Below are positions 46,098 through 54,619 of a stretch of 64,000 nt of DNA, piece by piece. A program made the position numbers and the translations under genes. The stretch is from JABDLO01 sp035327565 (GTDB lineage: Bacteria; Bacteroidota; Bacteroidia; Chitinophagales; Saprospiraceae), in the NCBI GenBank assembly GCA_035327565.1, contig DAOLDB010000002.1, positions 103,441 to 167,440 on the forward strand, read 5' to 3'. Each line of letters opens with the position of its first letter. Within the stretch, counting starts at the first letter, position 1. Below the pieces are notes generated by a model that ran no database searches, was not told where the DNA came from, and saw only the letters and a list, made by a program, of their open reading frames with translations.

Positions 46098-46997
46098 TTA
46101 GTTTTTTTCTGCGATTCTCAATTTTGCACTTCGGGAACGGGGATTATTTTTCAACTCTTCTTCTCCAGGTAAAATAGGTTTTTTATTGACCGATTTCAGA
46201 GGCTTATACCCATGACCAAAAAAATCCTTTTCCAAATGCCCCTCTGCATTGCCACTCCGGATGAAATTCTTAACCATTCTGTCTTCAAGAGAATGATAGG
46301 AAATAACAACCAAGCGCCCACCATTCGTCAATACTTTAATCGATGCTTCCATAGCCTCTTTTAATGCTCCTTCTTCGTCATTGACTTCCATCCGGATGGC
46401 CTGGTATACTTTGGAATAGTACTTCACTTCCGGGCCAATGGCAAGAGATTTCAATATTGAATTCAATTGACCGGTGGTGACCAGCTTTTGATGCATTCTC
46501 TGATTTGCCAAAGTTCTTGCCAACATTTTTGCATTCCGAATTTCCCCATATCTGCTGAATATCTCCTGTAAACGGTACTCAGGATAATTATTCAAAATAT
46601 GGACAGCACTCAAGGGTTGTCTGATATTCATCCTCATATCCAAATTGGCTTCAAAGCGATATGAAAATCCTCTTTCCGCCCAATTGATCTGATGAGATGA
46701 AACACCAAGGTCCATGAGTACTCCATCCACATGCTTCTCACCATAGAATCGCATAAACCGATGAATATGACGAAAATTGGCTTTGACCAAAATAAATCTG
46801 GGATCACCCAGTGCATTCTTCCATGCATCTTCATCCTGGTCAAATCCATACAATTTACCCTGGTTGCCCAAAAGCTCAAGTATGGCACGGGAATGTCCGC
46901 CGGCTCCAAAAGTCAGGTCGACATAAACTCCTCCTTCCCTAATGTTTAAGCCTTTCAAAGATTCGCTCAATAATACCGGAACATGATATTCTTGCAT
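46098..46997 (-). CDS. rsmH: 16S rRNA (cytosine1402-N4)-methyltransferase RsmH
   Basis: 299 residues. It methylates N4 of C1402 in 16S rRNA using S-adenosylmethionine. Landmarks: YHVPVLLSESLKGLNI, the SAM loop YVDLTFGAGGHSRAIL, MDLGVSSHQINWAERGFSY, RMEVNDEEGALKEAMEAS, and VISYHSLEDRMVKNFI near the end. Formerly mraW. It is second in the dcw operon, 11 bases after mraZ. Confidence 0.96.
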   Translation of the reverse strand: MQEYHVPVLLSESLKGLNIREGGVYVDLTFGAGGHSRAILELLGNQGKLYGFDQDEDAWKNALGDPRFILVKANFRHIHRFMRFYGEKHVDGVLMDLGVSSHQINWAERGFSYRFEANLDMRMNIRQPLSAVHILNNYPEYRLQEIFSRYGEIRNAKMLARTLANQRMHQKLVTTGQLNSILKSLAIGPEVKYYSKVYQAIRMEVNDEEGALKEAMEASIKVLTNGGRLVVISYHSLEDRMVKNFIRSGNAEGHLEKDFFGHGYKPLKSVNKKPILPGEEELKNNPRSRSAKLRIAEKN

Positions 46998-47008
46998 GTG
47001 CCACCGGA

Positions 47009-47458
47009 TTAATCGCTACCAAAAACTTCATCCGCCAGATCACTAAAATCTTCCGGTTCATTGTTGAGCGCATTCAGATATTGATCCTTTGACCATATCT
47101 CTATTTGATGCTGGTAGGCAAAGAGAATGATCTCTTTATCCAGGCCTGCATGCTCCATCAAACTTTTAGGTAATAATATTCTGTCAGCACCATCGGGTAT
47201 TACTTCCGTTGCACCTCTATAAAAATACCTGATAAATTGACGGTGTTTTTTATTGTAGTTGTTAAGTCGCTGATTGATTTCCCTTGTCTTCTCTTCCCAT
47301 ATGTTTTTTGGATATAACATCAGGTTTTTTTCAAATCCCCTGTTGACTGTAAAAGAAAAATCATTTTCTGATTCCAATTGTCGAAGGAGAGCAGCGGGCA
47401 ATTTTAGCCTGCCTTTCGGATCCAGTTTACACTCGAATTCTCCTTTCAGTTGGTTCAT
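47009..47458 (-). CDS. mraZ: Transcriptional regulator MraZ
   Basis: About 149 residues in two AbrB-like swapped-hairpin halves: LKGEFECKLDPKGRLKLPAA near the N-terminus and YRGATEVIPDGADRILLPKS in the middle. MraZ is a ring-forming repressor of the dcw operon. I choose ATG 47458, directly before the first half; a TTG at 47476 would lie only about 10 bases from the -7 element. Matching operator repeats sit just upstream, so it likely controls its own operon. Confidence 0.94.
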   Translation of the reverse strand: MNQLKGEFECKLDPKGRLKLPAALLRQLESENDFSFTVNRGFEKNLMLYPKNIWEEKTREINQRLNNYNKKHRQFIRYFYRGATEVIPDGADRILLPKSLMEHAGLDKEIILFAYQHQIEIWSKDQYLNALNNEPEDFSDLADEVFGSD

Positions 47459-47486
47459 AAGATCTTGTTCTGTCAATAAAACAAGT

Positions 47487-47494
47487 CAAAACTA
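47487..47494 (-). promoter_or_regulatory. dcw operon promoter, -7 element
   Basis: TAGTTTTG on the minus strand matches TAnnTTTG. It places the start of transcription near 47480, about 22 bases before mraZ ATG 47458. No TTTG is present at -33; that position is covered by the MraZ operator repeats. Confidence 0.6.
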
Positions 47495-47502
47495 CATATT
47501 TT

Positions 47503-47527
47503 TCCCACATTTTTCCACTTTTTCCCA
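47503..47527 (-). promoter_or_regulatory. MraZ operator: three direct repeats
   Basis: Read on the minus strand, TGGGA, TGGAA and TGGGA occur at exact 10-base spacing (47527-47523, 47517-47513, 47507-47503), each followed by a five-base A-rich spacer. This is the classic MraZ-box layout (TGGGN repeats with five-base gaps) known from other bacteria. It overlaps the -33 region of the mraZ promoter, so MraZ binding would block RNA polymerase. Confidence 0.85.
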
Positions 47528-47530
47528 TTT

Positions 47531-48008
47531 TTATTTAAAAATATGTAAAATAAAGTTAATTTGATGAACCAGAAAGTTCTCGTAGTCCCCTCAGAGAAAT
47601 AGAAAAGTGAATAACAATCGAAAAATTAATCATCACAACAATCTGTGATCTCAGGCTGGAATCAGGCATACAGAATGTCTATACCTGTGTCAAATATAAA
47701 ATAAATATACATATGAAAATAAATTTTATATGTATTTGTATGTATTTTATTAATATATCTATATATTATTTTTTGTATATTTTGAAGTAGCTTTTAATTG
47801 GAAATCCAAACCGGTATTGTTCAATGGGGGGCAATACAGATTATACATTCTTTGAAGTGTCAGATTTTATGACTGTAATCGTCTTAAAGGTTGATGACCG
47901 TCATCGTTTATAATTTTTATACTAAATATTTTTGCTGTGAACGGGAAACCTTTTATTGATTATAATAGGAAGGTTCGTATTCATTAATTGATATAAAGTA
48001 TTATAGGA
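47531..48008. other. AT-rich intergenic region
   Basis: About 480 bases between the divergent mraZ and SDR genes. TATTTTTG at 47928-47935 fits the -7 consensus for the SDR gene, without a proper -33 partner. I see no gene or RNA here. Confidence 0.4.
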
Positions 48009-48764
48009 ATGAATCATGTATGGAAGGGAAAAACGGTAATTGTTACTGGAGGAAGTTTTGGAATAGGAAAAGCTACAGCGTTATCCTTCGCTACCGGGGG
48101 AGCTCAGGTCGTCATAGCTGACCGGGTTAACAATGAAGAAACTTTAAAGGCCATCAAAGATGCCGGTGGTAAGGCTATTTTTACACAGTGCGATGTGTCT
48201 GATGAAACCGCTGTAAAAAATATGGTGGAAATGACAGTAAACACGTTTGGTGGGCTTGATTATGCTGTCAATAATGCCGGAATTGAAGGGGAACAATACC
48301 TGTGTCATGAATTGGATTCTAAAGCATGGGATCGTATGATCAGTGTGAACTTAAAGGGGGTATGGTTATGTATGAAATATCAAATTCCTGAAATTTTAAA
48401 AATAGGTAAAGGAGCTATTGTCAATGTAGCATCGATTGCTGGTTTGGTTGGATTTCCGGCAGCCTCCCATTATGTAGCCTCCAAGCACGGAGTGATTGGC
48501 CTAACTAAGGCATCCGCCCTGGAAAATACCAAAACCGGCATAAGAATTAATGCACTTTGCCCGGGAGTTATAAAAACACCCATGATCGATAGGGCATTAG
48601 GGCAGGATCAGGCTGTGGAAGAAGGGTACAGAAATGCGGTTCCCATGGGCCGTTTTGGTAGTGCTGAAGAAATGGCTGATGCCATTTTGTATTTGTGTTC
48701 TGATGCTTCCTCCTACATGACCGGCCAATGTTTGGTAGCGGATGGTGGTTGGACTGTACAATGA
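48009..48764 (+). CDS. Short-chain dehydrogenase/reductase (SDR)
   Basis: 251 residues of a classical SDR. The NAD(P) loop TGGSFGIG is at 13-20, NNAG at 88-91, and the catalytic Ser142, Tyr155 and Lys159 in NVASIAGLVGF ... SHYVASKHG. ADRV after the second strand suggests NAD(H) rather than NADP(H). It is closest in style to the FabG-like/cyclohexanol-type enzymes; the substrate cannot be read from sequence. It is a single gene, followed by a hairpin. Confidence 0.9.
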   Translation: MNHVWKGKTVIVTGGSFGIGKATALSFATGGAQVVIADRVNNEETLKAIKDAGGKAIFTQCDVSDETAVKNMVEMTVNTFGGLDYAVNNAGIEGEQYLCHELDSKAWDRMISVNLKGVWLCMKYQIPEILKIGKGAIVNVASIAGLVGFPAASHYVASKHGVIGLTKASALENTKTGIRINALCPGVIKTPMIDRALGQDQAVEEGYRNAVPMGRFGSAEEMADAILYLCSDASSYMTGQCLVADGGWTVQ

Positions 48765-48821
48765 TTCATACTATACCAAAGTCCAGTGCATAAGGGTTTC
48801 ACACTTTTCTCATAAAAAAAA

Positions 48822-48855
48822 GGGAACCCGGAAAGAACTTCATCTTTCCGGTTCC
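48822..48855. terminator. Hairpin after the SDR gene
   Basis: CGGAAAG pairs with CTTTCCG, extended by GGAAC/GTTCC with one bulge. The T run (eight T) lies on the minus strand, so it would work best for leftward transcription; rightward it lacks a T tract. It probably separates the SDR gene from whatever lies right. Confidence 0.6.
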
Positions 48856-49326
48856 TGGATAAATATTTAAAAACTAACCTCTATTTGTAAACAAGATCTT
48901 CAGGAAGCAGCAGGGATATTTTATACTTTGCAATTCATTAAAACTGCTGCTCTATCAATGGTCCACAGGATACATCCTGAACACCTGACCATAAAATCCA
49001 CTGCCTGAATATGCATAATCTCCTGCCTCAATACTTCCTTGATTTTGTTTGTAGTCATAACCCTTTGACCTGCAAGCATCTCAGGGTATTTTTCAAGTGT
49101 AAATTTAATTATAAAAATGGAAATTAAACAGACCAATATGTGTTAAAATGGATCAAGATGGATCATCATAGGTGCAAATTAATATCAGTGTACGAAATCG
49201 GACGAAATATTCCAGAAACGGACAAAGATCAGAATAAATATTTAAGAAAATCTCCTATTACTATATATAATATGAAATGGCACATGATTTGCCTTTCTGG
49301 AGCAGATTCACCAATTGTTTTCTGAT
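48856..49326. other. Intergenic region without a recognised gene
   Basis: About 470 bases. A minus-strand frame of 71 codons (48921-49136) exists but has no family features or start signal, and I do not call it a gene. The stretch may be the leader and promoter region of the permease genes. Confidence 0.35.
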
Positions 49327-51705
49327 ATGCTTTTCAACTATTTAAAAGTTGCCATAAGAAACCTGACTAAGAATCCGGTAATTTCAGGTATTAATTTTAC
49401 AGGCCTTGCATTAGGTCTTGCATGTTGTCTCTTACTGGTTTTATATACACAGCACGAAACCAGTTATGATCAATTTCATACCAGGGCGGACCGGATAGTG
49501 CGTGTTATCATGAAATACACCATTGGAGGAAGTGGGTCAGAGGGTAATTTTACAAGCACAAAAGTACTTCCTGAATTTCAGAGGAAATTTCCTGAAGTAG
49601 TGAGCGGAGTTCGTTTTAGTAGTAGTAGCGCATTAATCACCAAAGATGAAACTGCATCGGAAGAGACCGGTTTCCTTTTTGTAGATTCTTCGTTTTTCAA
49701 TGTATTTGATTTCAATCTGGTTAACGGAAATCCTGACTTTGTACTCAATGAGCCCAATAGTCTGGTGTTGACAGAGCGTATCGCACGAAAGTATTTTGGC
49801 GAGGAAGACCCCATTGGTGAGTCTCTGTTCATTGGATCAGCACAAACCCCCTATAAAATTACCGGTATTTGTGCAGACAGTCCTCCCAACTCACAAATTC
49901 AATTTAATTTACTTGCTTCCATCACTTCAATAGGGCCATTACAGGAAACCACTTATAGTGACGCCAATTATACCACTTATTTGCTATTGGATGAAAATAT
50001 TAACCTGCCGGAATTCCAGAAAAAGGTAGATGCTTTTATGGAATCTGAAAATGAAGACTCCGATTTCAAAGTTTATTTTACATTAGAACCCTTTACAAAA
50101 ATTCATCTTCATTCCCCTTATGACGCATTGGTTCCTAATATCAGTATACGCTATATCTATATTGTATTGGCTGTGGCACTTCTCATTTTGATCATCGCTT
50201 GTTTTACGTATATCAATCTAAGTACTGCCAGAAGCATTGAGCGTGCCCGGGAAGTAGGCATCCGGAAAGTAGCCGGAGCGGCAAAAGGTAATGTATTCTG
50301 GCAATTTATAGCCGAATCTTTATTGTTGACAGTTTTATCACTGGGATTAGGGTTGATCCTGATGTATTACATGATTCCTTACTTCAACAAACTGGCACAG
50401 TCTCATCTGGAATTCCGTCAAATTTTTCAACCCCAAATTGTAAGTGTTGTTCTGCTGTTGACCGGTTTGATTGCATTTCTTGCAGGCAGCTATCCCGCCA
50501 TGATGCTTGCGGGGTTTCATCCGGTCAAAATATTGAAAGGGGCATTTAAAAATACGGGATCAGGGACTACTTTAAGGAAAAGTTTGATAGTATTTCAGTT
50601 TGCCATTTCAGGTTTTTTAATCATCTCAACGCTTATCATAAAAGCCCAACTCGATTATATACAGGAGAAAGAACTGGGTTATAATAAGGAAAATATTTTG
50701 ATGCTTCCGGCAGATCCCATTATTAGGGGCCGGATGGATATGATAAAGTCTGAATTACTGTCAGTACATCATGTAAAGGGCGTCTCTCTGGCTTATGAGT
50801 CACCTGTCAATATCAAAGGAGGGTACAACATGAGTGGTCTGGATATAAGCCAGTCGATGGCGGTTACAGCCAATCCGATTGATGAAGCATATATTGAAGT
50901 CATGGAGTTGGAATTGATTTCAGGGCAAAATATTACAACGGAGGAAGTGAAAAGAGCTATGCAAGAGGATTATACTCAGAACTATTTTCATTTTATCCTC
51001 AATGAATTGGCAGCACAAGCTTTGGGTTGGACTCCGGAAGAAGCGGTGGGACAGAAAATGTATCTGGATGAGTCCCGGCCCGGGGAGGTGAAAGGAGTAG
51101 TTAAAAATTTTCACTTTAAATCCCTGCATTCAGAAATCAAACCATTAGTACTCTTTCCCGGAGGTTGGTGGGGAAAAATTTTTATTAAAGTGAATGGAGA
51201 GGATATTCAAAACACAATTTCTGCTTTGGATAAAAAATGGAAGGAAATAATACCCCATCGTCCTTTCTCCTATCGATTTGTTGATGAAGAATATCAAATC
51301 ATGTACGATACTGAAGTAAGGATGAGCAAAGTATTTAACATATTTTCTCTGTTAGCAGTGTTATTGGCGAGCCTTGGGCTATTTGGGCTTTCATCGTTTA
51401 CAGCCAAACAAAGAGAAAAAGAAATGGGCGTACGAAAAGTGTTAGGTGCATCCATTTTCCAAACCAGTATTTTGTTAGCATCGGGATTCCTAAGATTAGT
51501 ATTCTTCTCGTGTTTAATCGCTTTTCCGATTGCATGGTTTGTGATGTTGAAATGGTTACAACAATTTACTTACAGAGTGAGTATTGACTGGCAAATTTTT
51601 GTGTGGGCTGTGATCATCTCAATATCTGTCGCTTTCCTGACCGTTTTGTATCAATGTTTGAAAATTTCATTCATTAACCCGGTGCATAGTCTAAAAAACG
51701 AATAA
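49327..51705 (+). CDS. FtsX/MacB-like permease
   Basis: 792 residues. The layout is the same as in MacB-like permeases: first helix (ISGINFTGLALGLACCLLLV), periplasmic MacB_PCD domain, FtsX block (IERAREVGIRKVAGAAKGNV), second periplasmic domain and last FtsX block (REKEMGVRKVLGASIFQTSI). There is no prefix domain, unlike the PadR-linked copy at 23-26 kb. I start it at ATG 49327; TTG 49315 is upstream. It is 12 bases from a paralogue downstream. No ATPase gene adjoins it. Such Bacteroidota permeases may act with an ATPase encoded elsewhere, in efflux or lipoprotein-related transport; the substrate is unknown. Confidence 0.87.
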   Translation: MLFNYLKVAIRNLTKNPVISGINFTGLALGLACCLLLVLYTQHETSYDQFHTRADRIVRVIMKYTIGGSGSEGNFTSTKVLPEFQRKFPEVVSGVRFSSSSALITKDETASEETGFLFVDSSFFNVFDFNLVNGNPDFVLNEPNSLVLTERIARKYFGEEDPIGESLFIGSAQTPYKITGICADSPPNSQIQFNLLASITSIGPLQETTYSDANYTTYLLLDENINLPEFQKKVDAFMESENEDSDFKVYFTLEPFTKIHLHSPYDALVPNISIRYIYIVLAVALLILIIACFTYINLSTARSIERAREVGIRKVAGAAKGNVFWQFIAESLLLTVLSLGLGLILMYYMIPYFNKLAQSHLEFRQIFQPQIVSVVLLLTGLIAFLAGSYPAMMLAGFHPVKILKGAFKNTGSGTTLRKSLIVFQFAISGFLIISTLIIKAQLDYIQEKELGYNKENILMLPADPIIRGRMDMIKSELLSVHHVKGVSLAYESPVNIKGGYNMSGLDISQSMAVTANPIDEAYIEVMELELISGQNITTEEVKRAMQEDYTQNYFHFILNELAAQALGWTPEEAVGQKMYLDESRPGEVKGVVKNFHFKSLHSEIKPLVLFPGGWWGKIFIKVNGEDIQNTISALDKKWKEIIPHRPFSYRFVDEEYQIMYDTEVRMSKVFNIFSLLAVLLASLGLFGLSSFTAKQREKEMGVRKVLGASIFQTSILLASGFLRLVFFSCLIAFPIAWFVMLKWLQQFTYRVSIDWQIFVWAVIISISVAFLTVLYQCLKISFINPVHSLKNE

Positions 51706-51717
51706 TAAAAAATACAT

Positions 51718-54168
51718 ATGATCCAGAATTATTTGAAACTCGCCCTGAGGAAAATTGCAGCCAACAAAATCTATTCCTCCATCCATATTCTTGGACTTAC
51801 TGTAGGGATAACCGTATGCATGGTCATATTTCTGATCATCCGGCATGAATACAGTTATGACCGGTTTCACAAGGATGGAGAGAGAATTTTCAGAATGTAT
51901 ACAGAATTTACAGGGATATTCAGCGGCTATAACCGGGGTGTACCGGATCCTGTGCCTGTTTTTGTCATGGATCATTTTCATGGTATTGAAACGGGTACAC
52001 ATTTTCATACCTGGCATGCAGGGGTTACCATACCTGTAGAATTTGAAGAACCTACTTACTTTTCTGCAAAGTCGGATAAAATCATTTGCGGACCCGAATA
52101 TTTTGAAGTATTCAATGATTACAAATGGTTGGCCGGCAATCCCCAAACCAGCCTGGGAGAGCCCTTTAGAGTGGTATTAGCAGAATCCAAAGCGGAAATT
52201 TACTTTGGTAAAAAATCATCCCCTGATGAATTCCTTGGTAAAGAGGTTATCTACAATGACTCACTTACACTGATCATCAGTGGAATAGTGCAGAACTTTA
52301 GTAAAAATTCAGACCTGTTTTTTCAGGACTTCATTTCATTTGCTACTACTCAACATTCCTGGCTGAATAAAACATTTCAATTGGATCAATGGGGAAATAC
52401 AAGTAGCTCTACACAGTTTTTTGTCAAATTGGATAAAAATGTATCAATTTCTACTATTGAGGAACAACTTCCATTATTGCAGCAGAAAAGTGAGGAGATG
52501 AACCCTGCTTTGGATTATAGAGGTCAATATAAACTCCAGCCCTTCCATGATATACACTTTAATAAAAATCTGGGAATCTTTAATGGCAGCAGATCTCCTG
52601 CTGATAAAAAATCTTTAAGAAGTATGGGGTTGGTTGCATTATTACTATTGTTGCTGGCATCCATTAATTTCATTAACCTTTCAACGGTACAGGCTACGAA
52701 AAGGGCCAAAGAAATTGGTTTGAGAAAAGTATTGGGAGGTTCCAGAAAGATGCTGATTTTTCAATTCTTAGGGGAAAGTACGGTACTATCGCTTTTTTCT
52801 GTATTACTGTCCATTCCTTTGGGTCATTACGCCATAAAATTGTATAAAGAATTTATTCCTGAAGGGATGCAATTTGATTGGAGAGATCCATATCTTATTG
52901 GCTTTTTAATCCTTATGGTCATATTTGCCGGTATACTTTCCGGATTATATCCGGCTGTATATTTAAGCGCTCATCAACCTGTAAAAGCACTGAAAGCCAA
53001 TATGTACAGCGGGGAGTCGGGTAGCCAGACCCCATGGCTGAGAAAGGTACTTACCATTTTTCAATTTTCATTATCATATGTTCTCATTGGTTGCTCCCTG
53101 GTTATTGCTTTTCAAATCAATCATATGTTGAAAAAAGATCCGGGTTTCAACAAAGATGCCATAGTGAATATCTACACACCCTGGTGGGAAAGCCCCTCAA
53201 AAACCAAAATTTTTGCTGAGGAAATCGAACGTATAACCGGGGTAGAAGCCATCACTATCCATGAAAACCCTCCTGCTTTTCAGGGATACAATACCAGCAC
53301 ATTAAACTATAAAAATGAAGAAGGTGAACTGAAACACAACGTACATCGAAGAAGTGGTGATGAAAATTTTATTCCATTTTATGGGATGGAAGTATTGGCA
53401 GGCAGAAATTTCTTCCCTGAGACCGGACATAAAGAGATCATTATTAATGAAACCTATGCCAAAGCTTTAGGTTTTGATCCATTATTGGATGCGCTGGGGC
53501 ATCAATTATATATGTCAGAAGATCATCTTTATGACATTGTGGGTGTCATCAGGGATATTCACTTTCAATCCTTACATCACGCCATACAACCGATGTTTAT
53601 TACATATTCCACCGAAAGATCGTGCGTTGGAATAAAATTCCATTCCTCCCTGTTGACCGGCAATCACCCGCAATTGCCATTGGATAATATCAATAACGTC
53701 TGGAAGACCCTATATCCCAACCAGACATTTCAATACCATTTTCTTGATGAATCTGTAAAAAATTTTTACAAGTCGGAAGTAAGGACTGTAAAATTAGTGG
53801 GAACAGCCACCATGATCGCCATTATCATATCCTGTTTGGGTTTATTCAGTCTGGTATCCTTTTCTACATCACAGCGTACCCGAGAAATCGGAGTAAGAAA
53901 AGTATTAGGAGCAACCATCATGCAAATCGTTGTTTTAATTTCGAAAGATTTTATAAAACTGGTGGTTATATCCTTTTTAATTGCTTTACCTTTTGCATGG
54001 TGGCTCTCTCATCAATGGATTGATGATTTTGCTTATAAAATACCTATCAGTATTTGGATTTTTATTCTGTCCGGCCTGACCGGCATTCTGATCGCTCTGG
54101 TTACTTTGGGGTATAAATCATTCATGTCAGCCTTGGCTAACCCTGTAGAATCACTCAGGGTGGAATGA
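51718..54168 (+). CDS. FtsX/MacB-like permease, tandem paralogue
   Basis: 816 residues, same topology: first helix (SIHILGLTVGITVCMVIFLI), MacB_PCD domain, FtsX block (TKRAKEIGLRKVLGGSRKML), a second periplasmic domain and a last block (TREIGVRKVLGATIMQIVVL). It is clearly diverged from its upstream neighbour, so the tandem is old rather than recent. The two are likely cotranscribed and could form a heterodimer; this is inference. About 450 bases without a gene follow. Confidence 0.87.
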   Translation: MIQNYLKLALRKIAANKIYSSIHILGLTVGITVCMVIFLIIRHEYSYDRFHKDGERIFRMYTEFTGIFSGYNRGVPDPVPVFVMDHFHGIETGTHFHTWHAGVTIPVEFEEPTYFSAKSDKIICGPEYFEVFNDYKWLAGNPQTSLGEPFRVVLAESKAEIYFGKKSSPDEFLGKEVIYNDSLTLIISGIVQNFSKNSDLFFQDFISFATTQHSWLNKTFQLDQWGNTSSSTQFFVKLDKNVSISTIEEQLPLLQQKSEEMNPALDYRGQYKLQPFHDIHFNKNLGIFNGSRSPADKKSLRSMGLVALLLLLLASINFINLSTVQATKRAKEIGLRKVLGGSRKMLIFQFLGESTVLSLFSVLLSIPLGHYAIKLYKEFIPEGMQFDWRDPYLIGFLILMVIFAGILSGLYPAVYLSAHQPVKALKANMYSGESGSQTPWLRKVLTIFQFSLSYVLIGCSLVIAFQINHMLKKDPGFNKDAIVNIYTPWWESPSKTKIFAEEIERITGVEAITIHENPPAFQGYNTSTLNYKNEEGELKHNVHRRSGDENFIPFYGMEVLAGRNFFPETGHKEIIINETYAKALGFDPLLDALGHQLYMSEDHLYDIVGVIRDIHFQSLHHAIQPMFITYSTERSCVGIKFHSSLLTGNHPQLPLDNINNVWKTLYPNQTFQYHFLDESVKNFYKSEVRTVKLVGTATMIAIIISCLGLFSLVSFSTSQRTREIGVRKVLGATIMQIVVLISKDFIKLVVISFLIALPFAWWLSHQWIDDFAYKIPISIWIFILSGLTGILIALVTLGYKSFMSALANPVESLRVE

Positions 54169-54403
54169 GTCAGTTCTTTCAAAAAGACTGGATTCATAAT
54201 AATGATAAAGATTCTCAGGTACTTTGAGGTCAATGCATTTACTTAAAAAAGAATTGATTTTGACAACCAACGGTTTTACCCCCTAAACAAGACAAATAAA
54301 CGACTGAACATTTCTGTCCACTACTTACTGTATAGTAAAATGTATGCAACTCAACCCCTTGGCAATTCCAGGACGGACAATTTCTTCCGACGGTCTGGTG
54401 TCA

Positions 54404-54430
54404 ATAATATTAACAGGCACTTAATATTAT
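54404..54430. repeat. Perfect 10-base inverted repeat in the 54.2-54.6 kb gap
   Basis: ATAATATTAA (54404-54413) and TTAATATTAT (54421-54430) with a seven-base loop CAGGCAC. The 450-base gap (54169-54619) also contains two similar strings, CCCTAAACAAGACAAATAAA near 54281 and CCCTAAACAAAACAAAAAGG near 54432, about 150 bases apart. No T-rich terminator tail follows the hairpin. It may be an operator or an mRNA structure before the sensor kinase gene; no other feature is seen in the gap. Confidence 0.5.
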
Positions 54431-54619
54431 ATCCCTAAACAAAACAAAAAGGCAGGAATAATGATTTTTTTATTATATTGACCATGTTGAAATTTAAATC
54501 TGGATTAGTATATATTTTAAGATATTAAATTAAATGGGTTTAATCTTTTCCATTCAAAAAAGATTGAATTGATCGATTTGTTCGTTTTATAATATTGCCA
54601 GAACGACAAAGTGTAATTC

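Noticed and set aside
48921..49136. 71-codon minus-strand frame between the SDR and permease genes
   Set aside because: No signal peptide, family motif or start site; composition is like the surrounding non-coding DNA.
49327..54168. Complete MacAB-TolC-type exporter
   Set aside because: No ATPase, membrane-fusion or outer-membrane channel gene adjoins the permeases.
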